Positions 7,930 through 16,010 of a stretch of DNA of 64,000 bases are shown here, piece after piece. The notes beneath the pieces were generated by a model. It did no database searches and was not told where the DNA came from. It worked only from the letters and a program-made list of their open reading frames with translations. Source of the DNA: Rhodanobacter denitrificans. GTDB taxonomy: Bacteria; Pseudomonadota; Gammaproteobacteria; Xanthomonadales; Rhodanobacteraceae. The number at the start of each line of letters is the position of its first letter. Within the stretch, counting starts at the first letter, position 1. Position numbers and translations under genes: made by a program. The stretch covers positions 29,372 through 93,371 of the forward strand of contig QFPO01000023.1 of assembly GCA_003241385.1 (NCBI GenBank). Reading direction: 5' to 3'.

Positions 7930-9537
7930 ATGCCGGCCATCAAGAGCCAGATCGACACGCGCAGCGAGGACTTCCTCGCCAACGCCGCCCAGATGCGCGG
8001 CCTGGTCGAGGATCTGGAGGCGACCACCGCGCGTGCCGCGCTCGGCGGCGGCGAAGCGGCCCGCGCCAAGCACACCGCGCGCGGCAAGCTGCTGCCGCGC
8101 GAGCGCATCCGCGCCCTGCTCGATCCGGGCTCGCCGTTCCTCGAGCTCTCGGCGCTGGCCGGCCACGGCCTGTACGAGGACGCCGCGCCCGGCGCGGGTC
8201 TGGTCACCGGCATCGGCCGCGTGCACGGCCAGGAGGTGCTGGTCGTCGCCAACGACGCGACCGTCAAGGGCGGCACCTATTTCCCGATGACGGTCAAGAA
8301 GCATCTGCGCGCGCAGGAGATCGCGCTCGAGAACCGTCTGCCCTGCGTCTATCTGGTCGATTCCGGCGGCGCGTTCCTGCCGCTGCAGGACGAGGTATTC
8401 CCGGACCGCGAGCACTTCGGCCGGATCTTCTACAACCAGGCGCGCATGAGCAGCCTCGGCATCGCGCAGATCGCGGTCGTGATGGGCTCGTGCACGGCCG
8501 GCGGCGCCTACGTGCCGGCGATGAGCGACGAGACCGTGATCGTGCGCGAGCAGGGCACGATCTTCCTCGGCGGCCCGCCGCTGGTGAAGGCGGCCACCGG
8601 CGAGATCGTCGACGCCGAGTCGCTCGGCGGCGCCGACGTGCACACCGCGGTCTCCGGCGTCGCCGACCACTACGCCGAGAACGACGCGCACGCGCTGGCG
8701 ATCACGCGCGACATCCTGCGCCACCTCAACCGCGTCAAGCGCGTGCCGGCGGCGCTGGCGGCGCCGGCCGAGCCGCTGTACGCGTCCGAGGAACTCTACG
8801 GCGTCGTGCCGCGCGACGTGCGCATCCCGTTCGACATCCGCGAGATCATCGCGCGCGTCGTCGACGGCTCGGTGCTCGACGAGTTCAAGGCGCGCTACGG
8901 CAAGACCCTGGTCACCGGCTTCGCGCACATCCACGGCTATCCGGTCGGCATCGTCGCCAACAACGGCATCCTGTTCGCCGAGTGCGCGCTCAAGGGCGCC
9001 CACTTCATCGAGCTGTGCAACCAGCGCGACATCCCGCTGGTGTTCCTGCAGAACATCACCGGCTTCATGGTCGGGCGCAAGTACGAGAACGCCGGCATCG
9101 CCAAGGACGGGGCGAAGATGGTCACCGCGGTGGCCTGTTCGCACGTGCCCAAGTTCACGGTCGTCACCGGCGGCAGCTTCGGTGCCGGCAACTACGCGAT
9201 GTGCGGCCGCGCCTACGGCGCGCGCTTCCTGTGGATGTGGCCGAACGCGCGCATCAGCGTGATGGGCGGCGAACAGGCCGCCTCGGTGCTGGCGACGGTG
9301 CGCCGCGATGGCCTGGAAGCGGCCGGCAAGACCTGGCCGCAGGAAGAAGAGGACGCGTTCAAGGCACCGATCCGCGCCCAGTACGAGCGCCAGGGTCATC
9401 CGTACTACGCCAGCGCCCGGCTCTGGGACGACGGCATCATCGATCCGGCCGACACGCGCCGCGTGCTCGGCCTGGCCCTGTCGGCCGCGTACAACGCGCC
9501 GATCGAGCGCGGCCGTTTCGGCGTGTTCCGGATGTGA
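7930..9537 (+). CDS. liuB: Methylcrotonyl-CoA carboxylase beta (carboxyltransferase) subunit
   Basis: This subunit transfers the carboxyl group from biotin to 3-methylcrotonyl-CoA, the step after isovaleryl-CoA dehydrogenase in leucine breakdown. The 535-residue product has two crotonase-fold carboxyltransferase halves, with LVDSGGAFLPLQDEVFPD, MGSCTAGGAYVPAMSDE, FLQNITGFMVGRKYE and ISVMGGEQAASVL, all diagnostic of the MCC-beta/LiuB group. The ATG at 7930 gives the usual N-terminus (SQIDTRSEDFLANAA); another in-frame ATG at 7900 would add ten residues. The biotin-bearing alpha subunit and the enoyl-CoA hydratase expected next are not in the window; an hscC-type chaperone gene begins 4 bases after the stop instead. 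Confidence 0.95.
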   Translation: MPAIKSQIDTRSEDFLANAAQMRGLVEDLEATTARAALGGGEAARAKHTARGKLLPRERIRALLDPGSPFLELSALAGHGLYEDAAPGAGLVTGIGRVHGQEVLVVANDATVKGGTYFPMTVKKHLRAQEIALENRLPCVYLVDSGGAFLPLQDEVFPDREHFGRIFYNQARMSSLGIAQIAVVMGSCTAGGAYVPAMSDETVIVREQGTIFLGGPPLVKAATGEIVDAESLGGADVHTAVSGVADHYAENDAHALAITRDILRHLNRVKRVPAALAAPAEPLYASEELYGVVPRDVRIPFDIREIIARVVDGSVLDEFKARYGKTLVTGFAHIHGYPVGIVANNGILFAECALKGAHFIELCNQRDIPLVFLQNITGFMVGRKYENAGIAKDGAKMVTAVACSHVPKFTVVTGGSFGAGNYAMCGRAYGARFLWMWPNARISVMGGEQAASVLATVRRDGLEAAGKTWPQEEEDAFKAPIRAQYERQGHPYYASARLWDDGIIDPADTRRVLGLALSAAYNAPIERGRFGVFRM

Positions 9538-9541
9538 ACGC

Positions 9542-11233
9542 ATGATCGTCGGCATCGACCTGGGTACGACCCACTCCTTGATCGGCGCTTATGGCCCGCA
9601 AGGTCCGTCGTTGTTCACCAACGCCCTCGGCAGCACGTTGACCCCCTCGGTCGTCAGCGTCGACGAGGACGAGCGGATCATCATCGGCCAGCCTGCGCGT
9701 GACCGCCTCATCACACACGCCGCATCCAGCGTCGCGACCTTCAAGCGCTGGATGGGCAGCGAGCGCGAGGTCCGTCTGGGCAATCACCGGTTGCGGCCTG
9801 AAGAGCTGTCTGCACTGCTTCTACGCCAGCTTCTGGCCGATGCCGAAGCAGCACTCGGCACGCGAGTCGAAGAAGCCGTGATCAGCGTGCCGGCGTATTT
9901 TTCCGATGCACAACGCAAGGCCACGCGCGCTGCCGGTGAAATCGCCGGCATCCGCGTCGAGCGCCTCGTCAACGAGCCCACGGCCGCCGCTCTGGCGTAC
10001 GGCCTGCAGCACCGTTCCGACGGCGGCCGTTTCCTGGTTCTCGACCTGGGTGGCGGAACCTTCGACGTCTCGATCCTCGAGATATTCGAGGGCGTCGTCG
10101 AGGTCCACGCCAGCGCTGGCGACAACTACCTGGGCGGCGAGGATTTTCTCGACCTGCTGTACAAGACCTTATGTACGGACCTGGATCTGGACCCTACGCG
10201 ACTGCAACCGCGCGATAGAGCACGTATTCGCCAGCGTTGCGAGCAGGCGAAACGCGAACTGAGTAGCCGACAGGCCGTGCACGTGCGTATCCCCGTCGAC
10301 GGGGCGACGATCGAATGGGAAATCGACCAGTCGCGTTTCGCGCAGTTGGCAGAGCCCCTGATGCAGCGAATGCGCGCACCTGTGGAACGCGCAATGCGGG
10401 ATGCGCGACTGCAGTCCAGTCAGGTCGATGAGGTTGTCCTGGTGGGCGGTGCTACCCGGATGCCGATGGTGGCGCGACTGGTTTCACGCATGTTCGGGCG
10501 TCTGCCGCTTCGGGACGTCAATCCCGACGAAGCGGTCGCTCGCGGCGTCGCGATCGCCGCCGGCCTCAAGTCGCGCGACGCACGCCTCGAGGAAGTCATC
10601 CTCACCGACGTGTGCCCGTACACACTCGGCACGCAAGTGGCGCAGATCGACGGCGCCGGCCGTTATCAGGCCGGCTTCTTCCAACCGATCATTCACCGCA
10701 ACAGTACGGTCCCGGTCAGCCGCGAGGAGACCTTCTGGCCTGTCGAGGATCACCAGAGCCGCCTGCGCATCGACGTCTACCAGGGTGAGAACCCCATGGT
10801 CGCCAACAACATCAAGCTCGGCGCACTCGATGTCGAGCTGCCGCCGCGGCGGAGCAAGGACCAGAATGGCGTTGCGGTTCGATTTACTTACGACGTCAAC
10901 GGCGTCCTGCAGGTCGAAGCGACAGTGCTGGCGAGTGGACGTCGCTTCGAACTGCTGCTCGAGCAGAACCCGGGCTTGCTTTCACAAGAGGAAATTCGCG
11001 AGCGGCTGCGGACGCTGGATGCCTTGAAGATTCACCCTCGCGATCAGCACGAGAACATGGCCGCCACGGCGCGCGCCGAACGCGTCTATGAAGAACATGT
11101 GGACCAGCGTCATGCCCTCAGCGAACGACTCGCTTCATTCCGTGGCGCATTGGAGGCGCAGGACTCCCGCCTGATCCGCGAAGAACGCCGAGCCCTCCTG
11201 ACCCTGTTGGACCATATCGAGACTGCCTCGTGA
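9542..11233 (+). CDS. hscC: Hsp70-class chaperone, HscC type
   Basis: A 563-residue Hsp70 with an intact ATPase domain: GIDLGTTHSLIG at the N-terminus, VNEPTAAALAYG, VLDLGGGTFDVS and VLVGGATRMP, followed by a substrate-binding domain and a short lid. The length fits HscC (556 in E. coli) rather than DnaK. It ends in a 4-base GTGA overlap with a J-like protein gene, the standard partner arrangement. In E. coli HscC is linked to sigma-70 modulation and stress, but its client here is unknown. Base composition is visibly less GC-rich than the flanking metabolic genes, with more A/T-ending codons, which suggests a separate history. It starts 4 bases after liuB, so it is probably co-transcribed. 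Confidence 0.9.
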   Translation: MIVGIDLGTTHSLIGAYGPQGPSLFTNALGSTLTPSVVSVDEDERIIIGQPARDRLITHAASSVATFKRWMGSEREVRLGNHRLRPEELSALLLRQLLADAEAALGTRVEEAVISVPAYFSDAQRKATRAAGEIAGIRVERLVNEPTAAALAYGLQHRSDGGRFLVLDLGGGTFDVSILEIFEGVVEVHASAGDNYLGGEDFLDLLYKTLCTDLDLDPTRLQPRDRARIRQRCEQAKRELSSRQAVHVRIPVDGATIEWEIDQSRFAQLAEPLMQRMRAPVERAMRDARLQSSQVDEVVLVGGATRMPMVARLVSRMFGRLPLRDVNPDEAVARGVAIAAGLKSRDARLEEVILTDVCPYTLGTQVAQIDGAGRYQAGFFQPIIHRNSTVPVSREETFWPVEDHQSRLRIDVYQGENPMVANNIKLGALDVELPPRRSKDQNGVAVRFTYDVNGVLQVEATVLASGRRFELLLEQNPGLLSQEEIRERLRTLDALKIHPRDQHENMAATARAERVYEEHVDQRHALSERLASFRGALEAQDSRLIREERRALLTLLDHIETAS

Positions 11234-12690
11234 CACCGCTGGAACACCTGGGATTGCGGCAAGGAGCCGACGAGCGGGCCATCAAGCGCGCCTATGCGCA
11301 ACAGTTGCGCTTCGCAAGGCCAGAGCAGGATCCAGCCGCGTTCCAGGCACTGAACGAGGCTTATCAGGCGGCCCTGCACGCGGTACGCGAGCAGACGCCG
11401 CCGGACGATGCGGCCGATCGCATGCCGATCGAGAACAGCGCGTCGGCCGAGATTGCGGCCGAATCGACAGCTGCGTCCGAACAAGGGCAGGCAGCCGAGT
11501 CGCCGGTGACTCACGCCGATCACACGCCGTTCGATTTCGACGCGTACATGACCGAACTGATCGAACGAGCCGACACGAACGATCCTGACGCTGTCGCAGC
11601 ATGGCTGGCACAGCAGCCGGCACTGTGGTCGCTCGAGGTCAAGGCTGCGGTCGGCGAGGCCACGCTGCACGTGCTGTTTCAGCACGCCGGCCGCGTACCG
11701 CTGCCGGGCCCGGTGTTCGACCGTGTCCTGCGCTTCTTCGATCTGGATCAGATCCTCGCCGGTCCGCACCCGCTCGCTCTACAGTCGCTGCGACGACGCC
11801 TGCGACTGAACTGGGAGATGCAGCCCGATCATGTCGGGGAGCTGGCCTCGCGCGTCCGCAATCCCGATGGCGGCATCGAGGTCGCGTCGACTCGTCGTCA
11901 TTTGGCGGCATTGGGCACGCCGTTTACCTGGGTCCGGGTGCTTCGGCAGGCCCTGCCGCCGCGTCGGCCCACCGAGCGGGCCGTCTTTCTGCAACGCATG
12001 CTGGAAGGGCAGCCTGAAGAAGCACCCGACGCGCTCGATCGGCGCCAGATGGCGTTCTGGCTGCGCGCGGGAGATCGCAGCCGATTCAGCATTCCCAGGC
12101 TAGCCGTCGGCGCCGCTCGTGCAGGCGTCGCGCTACTCGCAGCGTTCACAGCGGACCTGGCCCTGGAAGCGACGCTCGGTCAGGGCGATGACCCGTTTCG
12201 GCCGTGGCTGACGTTTGTCGTCGCAATTCTATGCGCGCTGTGGGGCATACTGACCGCCGGGTTCTCGGCCGCCATCTGGCAGGCCTTGCCGGAGCGATCC
12301 GGTCACGCACCCGCTCTCTGGCTTCGCCGCGTCTTCGTTCCAATCTTGTGCTTGCTCGCGATCGGCTTGCGCATCACGGCGCCACACGGGCCATCGAGCA
12401 TCCTCGCGCCTGTCGGATCCAATTCGCCATCGGCTGCTTCATGGCAGCGCGACGCGGCCATGGTGGTGGCGGTGATCGCGTTGCTGATCGCGGTGTTCCG
12501 CTTCGCACGTCGTGCCAACTGGCATTTTCCCGACTGGCCTCGCGGCGTGTACGCGATCATGTTGTACGGAGTACTCAAGGCGCTCGTGTTCGGCGGCCGC
12601 GTTTTCGTCGACTACAGCGAGGTGGTCGCGGTCCTGGCTTTCGCCGTGTGGGCTGCAGACTTGTGGCGTCATCGCATCTTCTTGCGCTGA
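11230..12690 (+). CDS. Membrane-anchored J-domain-like co-chaperone (DjlB/DjlC type)
   Basis: The 486-residue product opens with a J-like helix pair at residues 1-50 (HLGLRQGADERAIKRAYAQQ then LRFARPEQDPAAFQALNEAYQAAL). At the place of the HPD tripeptide it reads RPE, as in divergent J-like partners of HscC. A variable acidic linker follows, then a soluble middle region, and about six hydrophobic segments near residues 290-315, 326-350, 368-385, 409-427, 439-455 and 464-480. It should therefore sit in the inner membrane with the J region in the cytoplasm and recruit the upstream HscC. The GTG start at 11230 overlaps the hscC stop (GTGA). It shares the lowered GC of hscC. Confidence 0.8.
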   Translation: MTPLEHLGLRQGADERAIKRAYAQQLRFARPEQDPAAFQALNEAYQAALHAVREQTPPDDAADRMPIENSASAEIAAESTAASEQGQAAESPVTHADHTPFDFDAYMTELIERADTNDPDAVAAWLAQQPALWSLEVKAAVGEATLHVLFQHAGRVPLPGPVFDRVLRFFDLDQILAGPHPLALQSLRRRLRLNWEMQPDHVGELASRVRNPDGGIEVASTRRHLAALGTPFTWVRVLRQALPPRRPTERAVFLQRMLEGQPEEAPDALDRRQMAFWLRAGDRSRFSIPRLAVGAARAGVALLAAFTADLALEATLGQGDDPFRPWLTFVVAILCALWGILTAGFSAAIWQALPERSGHAPALWLRRVFVPILCLLAIGLRITAPHGPSSILAPVGSNSPSAASWQRDAAMVVAVIALLIAVFRFARRANWHFPDWPRGVYAIMLYGVLKALVFGGRVFVDYSEVVAVLAFAVWAADLWRHRIFLR

Positions 12691-12732
12691 CGGACCAGAA
12701 CGGGTCGGCCCGGTAGCCGGTCGGTCATCGCC

Positions 12733-12766
12733 GTGTAACCGCAGTTTCATCGGCGCGACCTAGCCT
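12733..12766 (+). promoter_or_regulatory. Putative PhoB-dependent promoter (Pho box plus -10)
   Basis: Two 7-base half-sites, GTGTAAC (12733-12739) and GTTTCAT (12744-12750), are 11 bases apart, the PhoB repeat spacing. Nine bases later comes CTAGCCT, whose TAGCCT could be the -10. The pstC promoter at 38749-38782 has the same layout, with CTAGCGT at the same distance. The half-sites match the consensus only moderately (about five of seven for the second). Confidence 0.45.
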
Positions 12767-12791
12767 GCCGCGCATCGCCAACGCGACGCCC

Positions 12792-13424
12792 ATGCGCGTC
12801 GCGGCGCTCGCCGAGGATGCCCGCGTGTTCCGTCTCCGTCGCCTGCTGCCGGGCCTGATCCTGGCCGCGCTGCCCGTGTTCGCCCACGCCCACGGCGAAA
12901 CCGTCTCGATTCCCAGCGTCGCCGCGCGCGACGTGCCGCGTGCGCTGGCCGTGCGCGGCGAGCTCGGCACGCCGCCGCGCGGCGTGGTCGAGCTCAGATT
13001 CGGCGAGATCTTCCGCACACCGGTCGGTCCGCTCGGGCTGGAGCCGAGCGAGAAGCTCGCCACGCTCGACGGCAAGCGCGTACGCATGGTCGGCTACGTC
13101 GTGCCGCTGCATCCGCCGGCCGAGGACCGCTTCCTGCTGTCGCCGCTGGCCGTCGACATCGGTCACGAGGACGAGAGTCTCGCCGACAACATCCCGCCGT
13201 CGGCGGTGATGGTCCATCTGTCCGAATCAGCCGGCGCGACGATCCCGCGCATTCCGGGCCTGGTCCAGCTGACCGGCACGCTCAGCGTCGGCAGCCGCGA
13301 GGACGCGGCCAGCGGACGGGTGTCCTCGGTGCAGCTGACGCTCGACGCGCCGGTTGCGCGCGCCCTGCGCCGCGTCAGCCGCGAAGCGGCGCGCAGCGCC
13401 GAGTCGCCGCGTCATCGCCATTGA
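12792..13424 (+). CDS. Exported protein with DUF3299-like region
   Basis: A 210-residue protein with a leader whose hydrophobic part is LLPGLILAALPVFAHA, suggesting export to the periplasm. The core resembles DUF3299-type proteins: a segment LDGKRVRMVGYVVPLHPP followed by FLLSPLAVDIGHEDES. The cysteines and other ligands often seen in that group are absent, so a metal role is doubtful. The tail is basic and ends RHRH. It lies 57 bases before the alkaline phosphatase gene and behind a putative Pho box, so phosphate control is plausible. The function is not known. The ATG at 12792 is the first start after the proposed transcription start; a later start would shorten a long N-region. Confidence 0.65.
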   Translation: MRVAALAEDARVFRLRRLLPGLILAALPVFAHAHGETVSIPSVAARDVPRALAVRGELGTPPRGVVELRFGEIFRTPVGPLGLEPSEKLATLDGKRVRMVGYVVPLHPPAEDRFLLSPLAVDIGHEDESLADNIPPSAVMVHLSESAGATIPRIPGLVQLTGTLSVGSREDAASGRVSSVQLTLDAPVARALRRVSREAARSAESPRHRH

Positions 13425-13481
13425 CGAACCGGCCGCGACCACGCACGGCCGCCTGCCCTCTTCCCACCCAGGAGTAGCCCC

Positions 13482-15548
13482 ATGTCCTTCGTGTCACGAT
13501 CCGGTCGCGGCCTGCCGCTGTTGGCCGCCGCGATCCTCGGCCTTCTCGCCGGCGACGCATTCGCCGCGCGCATCTCGCGGCTGACGCCGCCGAGCGAGCT
13601 GTTCGCGAGCGGCGAAGAGAGCCCGGTCATCGCGCGCTTCCTGCCCGGCCAGCGTTTCGATCTGCAGATGACGATCGAACCCGATCCGGGCCGCACGATC
13701 GTCGCGTTCGACTTCGTCGTCGACGATCAGAGCACGCTGCGCCCGTTCTGGGTCGACGGCGAACTGATCCACGATCCGCGTGCGACGCTGACCAGCACGG
13801 TCACCGAGACCGGTCCGGCCGCGACCTGCATCGCCGCCTCGGGCCGCACGACCGGCGCCTCGGGCTGCAAGCTGGTCGCCGGTCTGCCCGGCAACGCGAC
13901 CGTGATCTCGCGCCGCGCGTACTCCAACAGCCGCGCCGGCGTGCACACGCTGCGCGCGATCGCGCGTCAGGACGACGGCACTACGATCACCGCGACCGGC
14001 AACTTCGAGATCGTCGGCATCGACGCCGAGTCGGGCCAGGTCGCCAAGAACATCGTGATCTTCCTCGGCGACGGCATGGGCGCCGCGCACCGCACCGCCG
14101 CCCGCATCATTTCGCGCGGCTACGCGCAGGGCAAGGCCAAGGGCCTGCTCGCGATGGACACGTTCCCGAACACCGGCACGGTGATGACCGCGTCGCTGAA
14201 CTCGATCGTCACCGACTCGGCGCCGGGCATGCAGAACTACGTGACCGGCAACAAGGCCAACAACAACGAGGAAGGCGTCTGGCCAGACGACACACGCGAT
14301 GCGTTCGACAATCCGCGCTACGAATACCTGTCCGAATATCTGCACAACCTGCAGGGCAAGTCGCTCGGCGTGGTCACGACCGCCGACGTGTTCGACGCGA
14401 CGCCGGCCTCGATGGCGATCCACACCTCGGCGCGTGGCAACGGCACCGGCATCGTCGACCAGTTCTTCGACGACCGCGACCAGACCGGCCTGACCGTGCT
14501 GCTCGGCGGCGGCCGCAAGTGGTTCCTGCCGAACCCGTCCGACAGCACCAGCCCGCAGCCGGTCAACGGCTCGCAGCGCCGCAAGTCCAACGACTACGTG
14601 CTCGGCGACGACATCGTCAACGGCTGGGGCGTCGCGCGCGGGGTGCTCGATCCCGAGCGCGATCTGATCGCCGAGTTCCGCGACGCCGGCTTCCGCTACG
14701 CGGCCGACAAGACCGGCCTGGATGCGGCGTTCAACGCCGGCACGCCGGACAAGCTGCTCGGCCTGTTCTCGTACTCGAACATGAATGTGGCCTACGACAA
14801 GATCGCCGGCCGCCGCGGCGACACCACCGTGGTCGACGCGTTCGGCTTCCCGGACCAGCCGATGCTCGACGAGATGACCGACGCCGCACTGAAGGTGCTG
14901 TCGAAGAATCCGAACGGCTTCGTCGCGCTGATCGAAGGCTCCTCGATCGACAAGCAGGCGCATCTGATGGACACCGATCGCTGGACGCTCGAGGTCATCG
15001 AGCTCGACCGCGCGGTCGCGGTCGCCAAGCGCTTCGCCGAGCGCAACCCCGACACCCTGGTGCTGGTCACGGCCGACCACGAGTGCTCGGGCGCCGCGAT
15101 CATCGGCGCGGCCACGGTCAGCGCCTCCACGCTCGAAGCCGATCCGGACGCCGGCAAGGGCGTGGTCGGCGTGTACGAAGCGGCCAAGTTCCCGAAGTAC
15201 ACGATGGCTGAGGACGGCTATCCGGAAACCACGCACATCGACGGCAAGATGCTGATCGGCTACGGCGCCAACGCCGACCGTTACGAAACCTGGCTGCCGA
15301 GCCGCTTCCCGACGCGCGACTCGCAGCAGCCGTTCCCGCCGTCGCAGTCGCCGGCCAACCCGAGCGTGCGCAACGAAGGCGCCGGCTATCTGGTCACCGG
15401 CCAGGTGCCGGGCGACCAGGCCGCGCACACCGCGACCGACATCCCGCTGTCGGCCTACGGCCGCGGTTCGCACCACTTCAACGGCGTGTTCGACAACACC
15501 GACGTGTTCTTCAAGATCGGCCAGATCGCGATCGGCGGCGCCGACTGA
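13482..15548 (+). CDS. PhoA-family alkaline phosphatase, secreted
   Basis: This enzyme hydrolyses phosphate monoesters outside the cytoplasm to supply inorganic phosphate. The 688-residue protein has a Sec signal (LPLLAAAILGLLAGDAFA), an N-terminal beta-rich extension of about 170 residues, then the phosphatase fold. Visible active-site elements are the metal ligand motif VIFLGDGMG, the nucleophile Ser246 in TDSAPGM, IEGSSIDKQAH, the late metal site TADHECSG, and HTATDIPLSAYGRG carrying the last His ligand. It is much longer than E. coli PhoA (471), as is common for such enzymes in this group. CAGGAG precedes the ATG. A strong terminator follows, and a putative Pho box lies upstream of the preceding gene. 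Confidence 0.92.
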   Translation: MSFVSRSGRGLPLLAAAILGLLAGDAFAARISRLTPPSELFASGEESPVIARFLPGQRFDLQMTIEPDPGRTIVAFDFVVDDQSTLRPFWVDGELIHDPRATLTSTVTETGPAATCIAASGRTTGASGCKLVAGLPGNATVISRRAYSNSRAGVHTLRAIARQDDGTTITATGNFEIVGIDAESGQVAKNIVIFLGDGMGAAHRTAARIISRGYAQGKAKGLLAMDTFPNTGTVMTASLNSIVTDSAPGMQNYVTGNKANNNEEGVWPDDTRDAFDNPRYEYLSEYLHNLQGKSLGVVTTADVFDATPASMAIHTSARGNGTGIVDQFFDDRDQTGLTVLLGGGRKWFLPNPSDSTSPQPVNGSQRRKSNDYVLGDDIVNGWGVARGVLDPERDLIAEFRDAGFRYAADKTGLDAAFNAGTPDKLLGLFSYSNMNVAYDKIAGRRGDTTVVDAFGFPDQPMLDEMTDAALKVLSKNPNGFVALIEGSSIDKQAHLMDTDRWTLEVIELDRAVAVAKRFAERNPDTLVLVTADHECSGAAIIGAATVSASTLEADPDAGKGVVGVYEAAKFPKYTMAEDGYPETTHIDGKMLIGYGANADRYETWLPSRFPTRDSQQPFPPSQSPANPSVRNEGAGYLVTGQVPGDQAAHTATDIPLSAYGRGSHHFNGVFDNTDVFFKIGQIAIGGAD

Positions 15549-15601
15549 TCGCGACACGTCTTCCGTCTTGCAGCAGGACACGGACGTCCGACCAGCACAC
15601 G

Positions 15602-15639
15602 ACGCCGGGGCCTTCGGGCTCCGGCGTTTTCTTGTTTTT
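15602..15639 (+). terminator. Strong rho-independent terminator with TTCG tetraloop
   Basis: An 11-bp stem (ACGCCGGGGCC with GGCTCCGGCGT, one G-T pair) closes a TTCG tetraloop and is followed by TTTCTTGTTTTT. It ends the alkaline phosphatase transcript. Confidence 0.9.
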
Positions 15640-15787
15640 CGCCTGACGGTCAGCTGCAACTTCGACGATCCAACTTCAACTCTTGATGCTGCGCTCTTGG
15701 ACTTCTTCTACGCCGGCGAGCCGGTAAACGCCACGGCATCAACGGCTCGAGATCAAGATCAAGAGCTTCCGCGCGCTGCGCGCACGG

Positions 15788-15892
15788 GTGACTTTTCTCT
15801 TGGGAAAAGTCACCAAAACCGCCTGCGCTGACGCGAGCCGATGCGGCGCAGCCGCATCGGTCCCCTGCGCTTCTCGGTCGCCCAGGCACGCT
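15788..15892. repeat. Intergenic repeat element, copy A (REP-like)
   Basis: The element begins with a perfect 10-bp inverted repeat (GTGACTTTTC, 6-base loop, GAAAAGTCAC; 15788-15813), then CACCAAAACCGCCTGCGC and an 8-bp hairpin GATGCGGC-GCA-GCCGCATC (15840-15858). The 88 bases 15805-15892 recur almost unchanged at 23150-23237. Elements with a GTGACTTTTC...GAAAAGTCAC core are common between genes in xanthomonads. The rest of the gap (15640-15787 and 15893-16010) shows no gene. Confidence 0.8.
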
Positions 15893-16010
15893 GCCCCAAC
15901 TCGCTGGCGCTCAGACACGGGGCAGCTCTTCGGCCTGGGCGACCTGCGAAGCCAAAACCGGAGCGCGAGCAGAGGTCGAGGCCGAACGAGAAAGACCGGC
16001 GACGCGCCGG

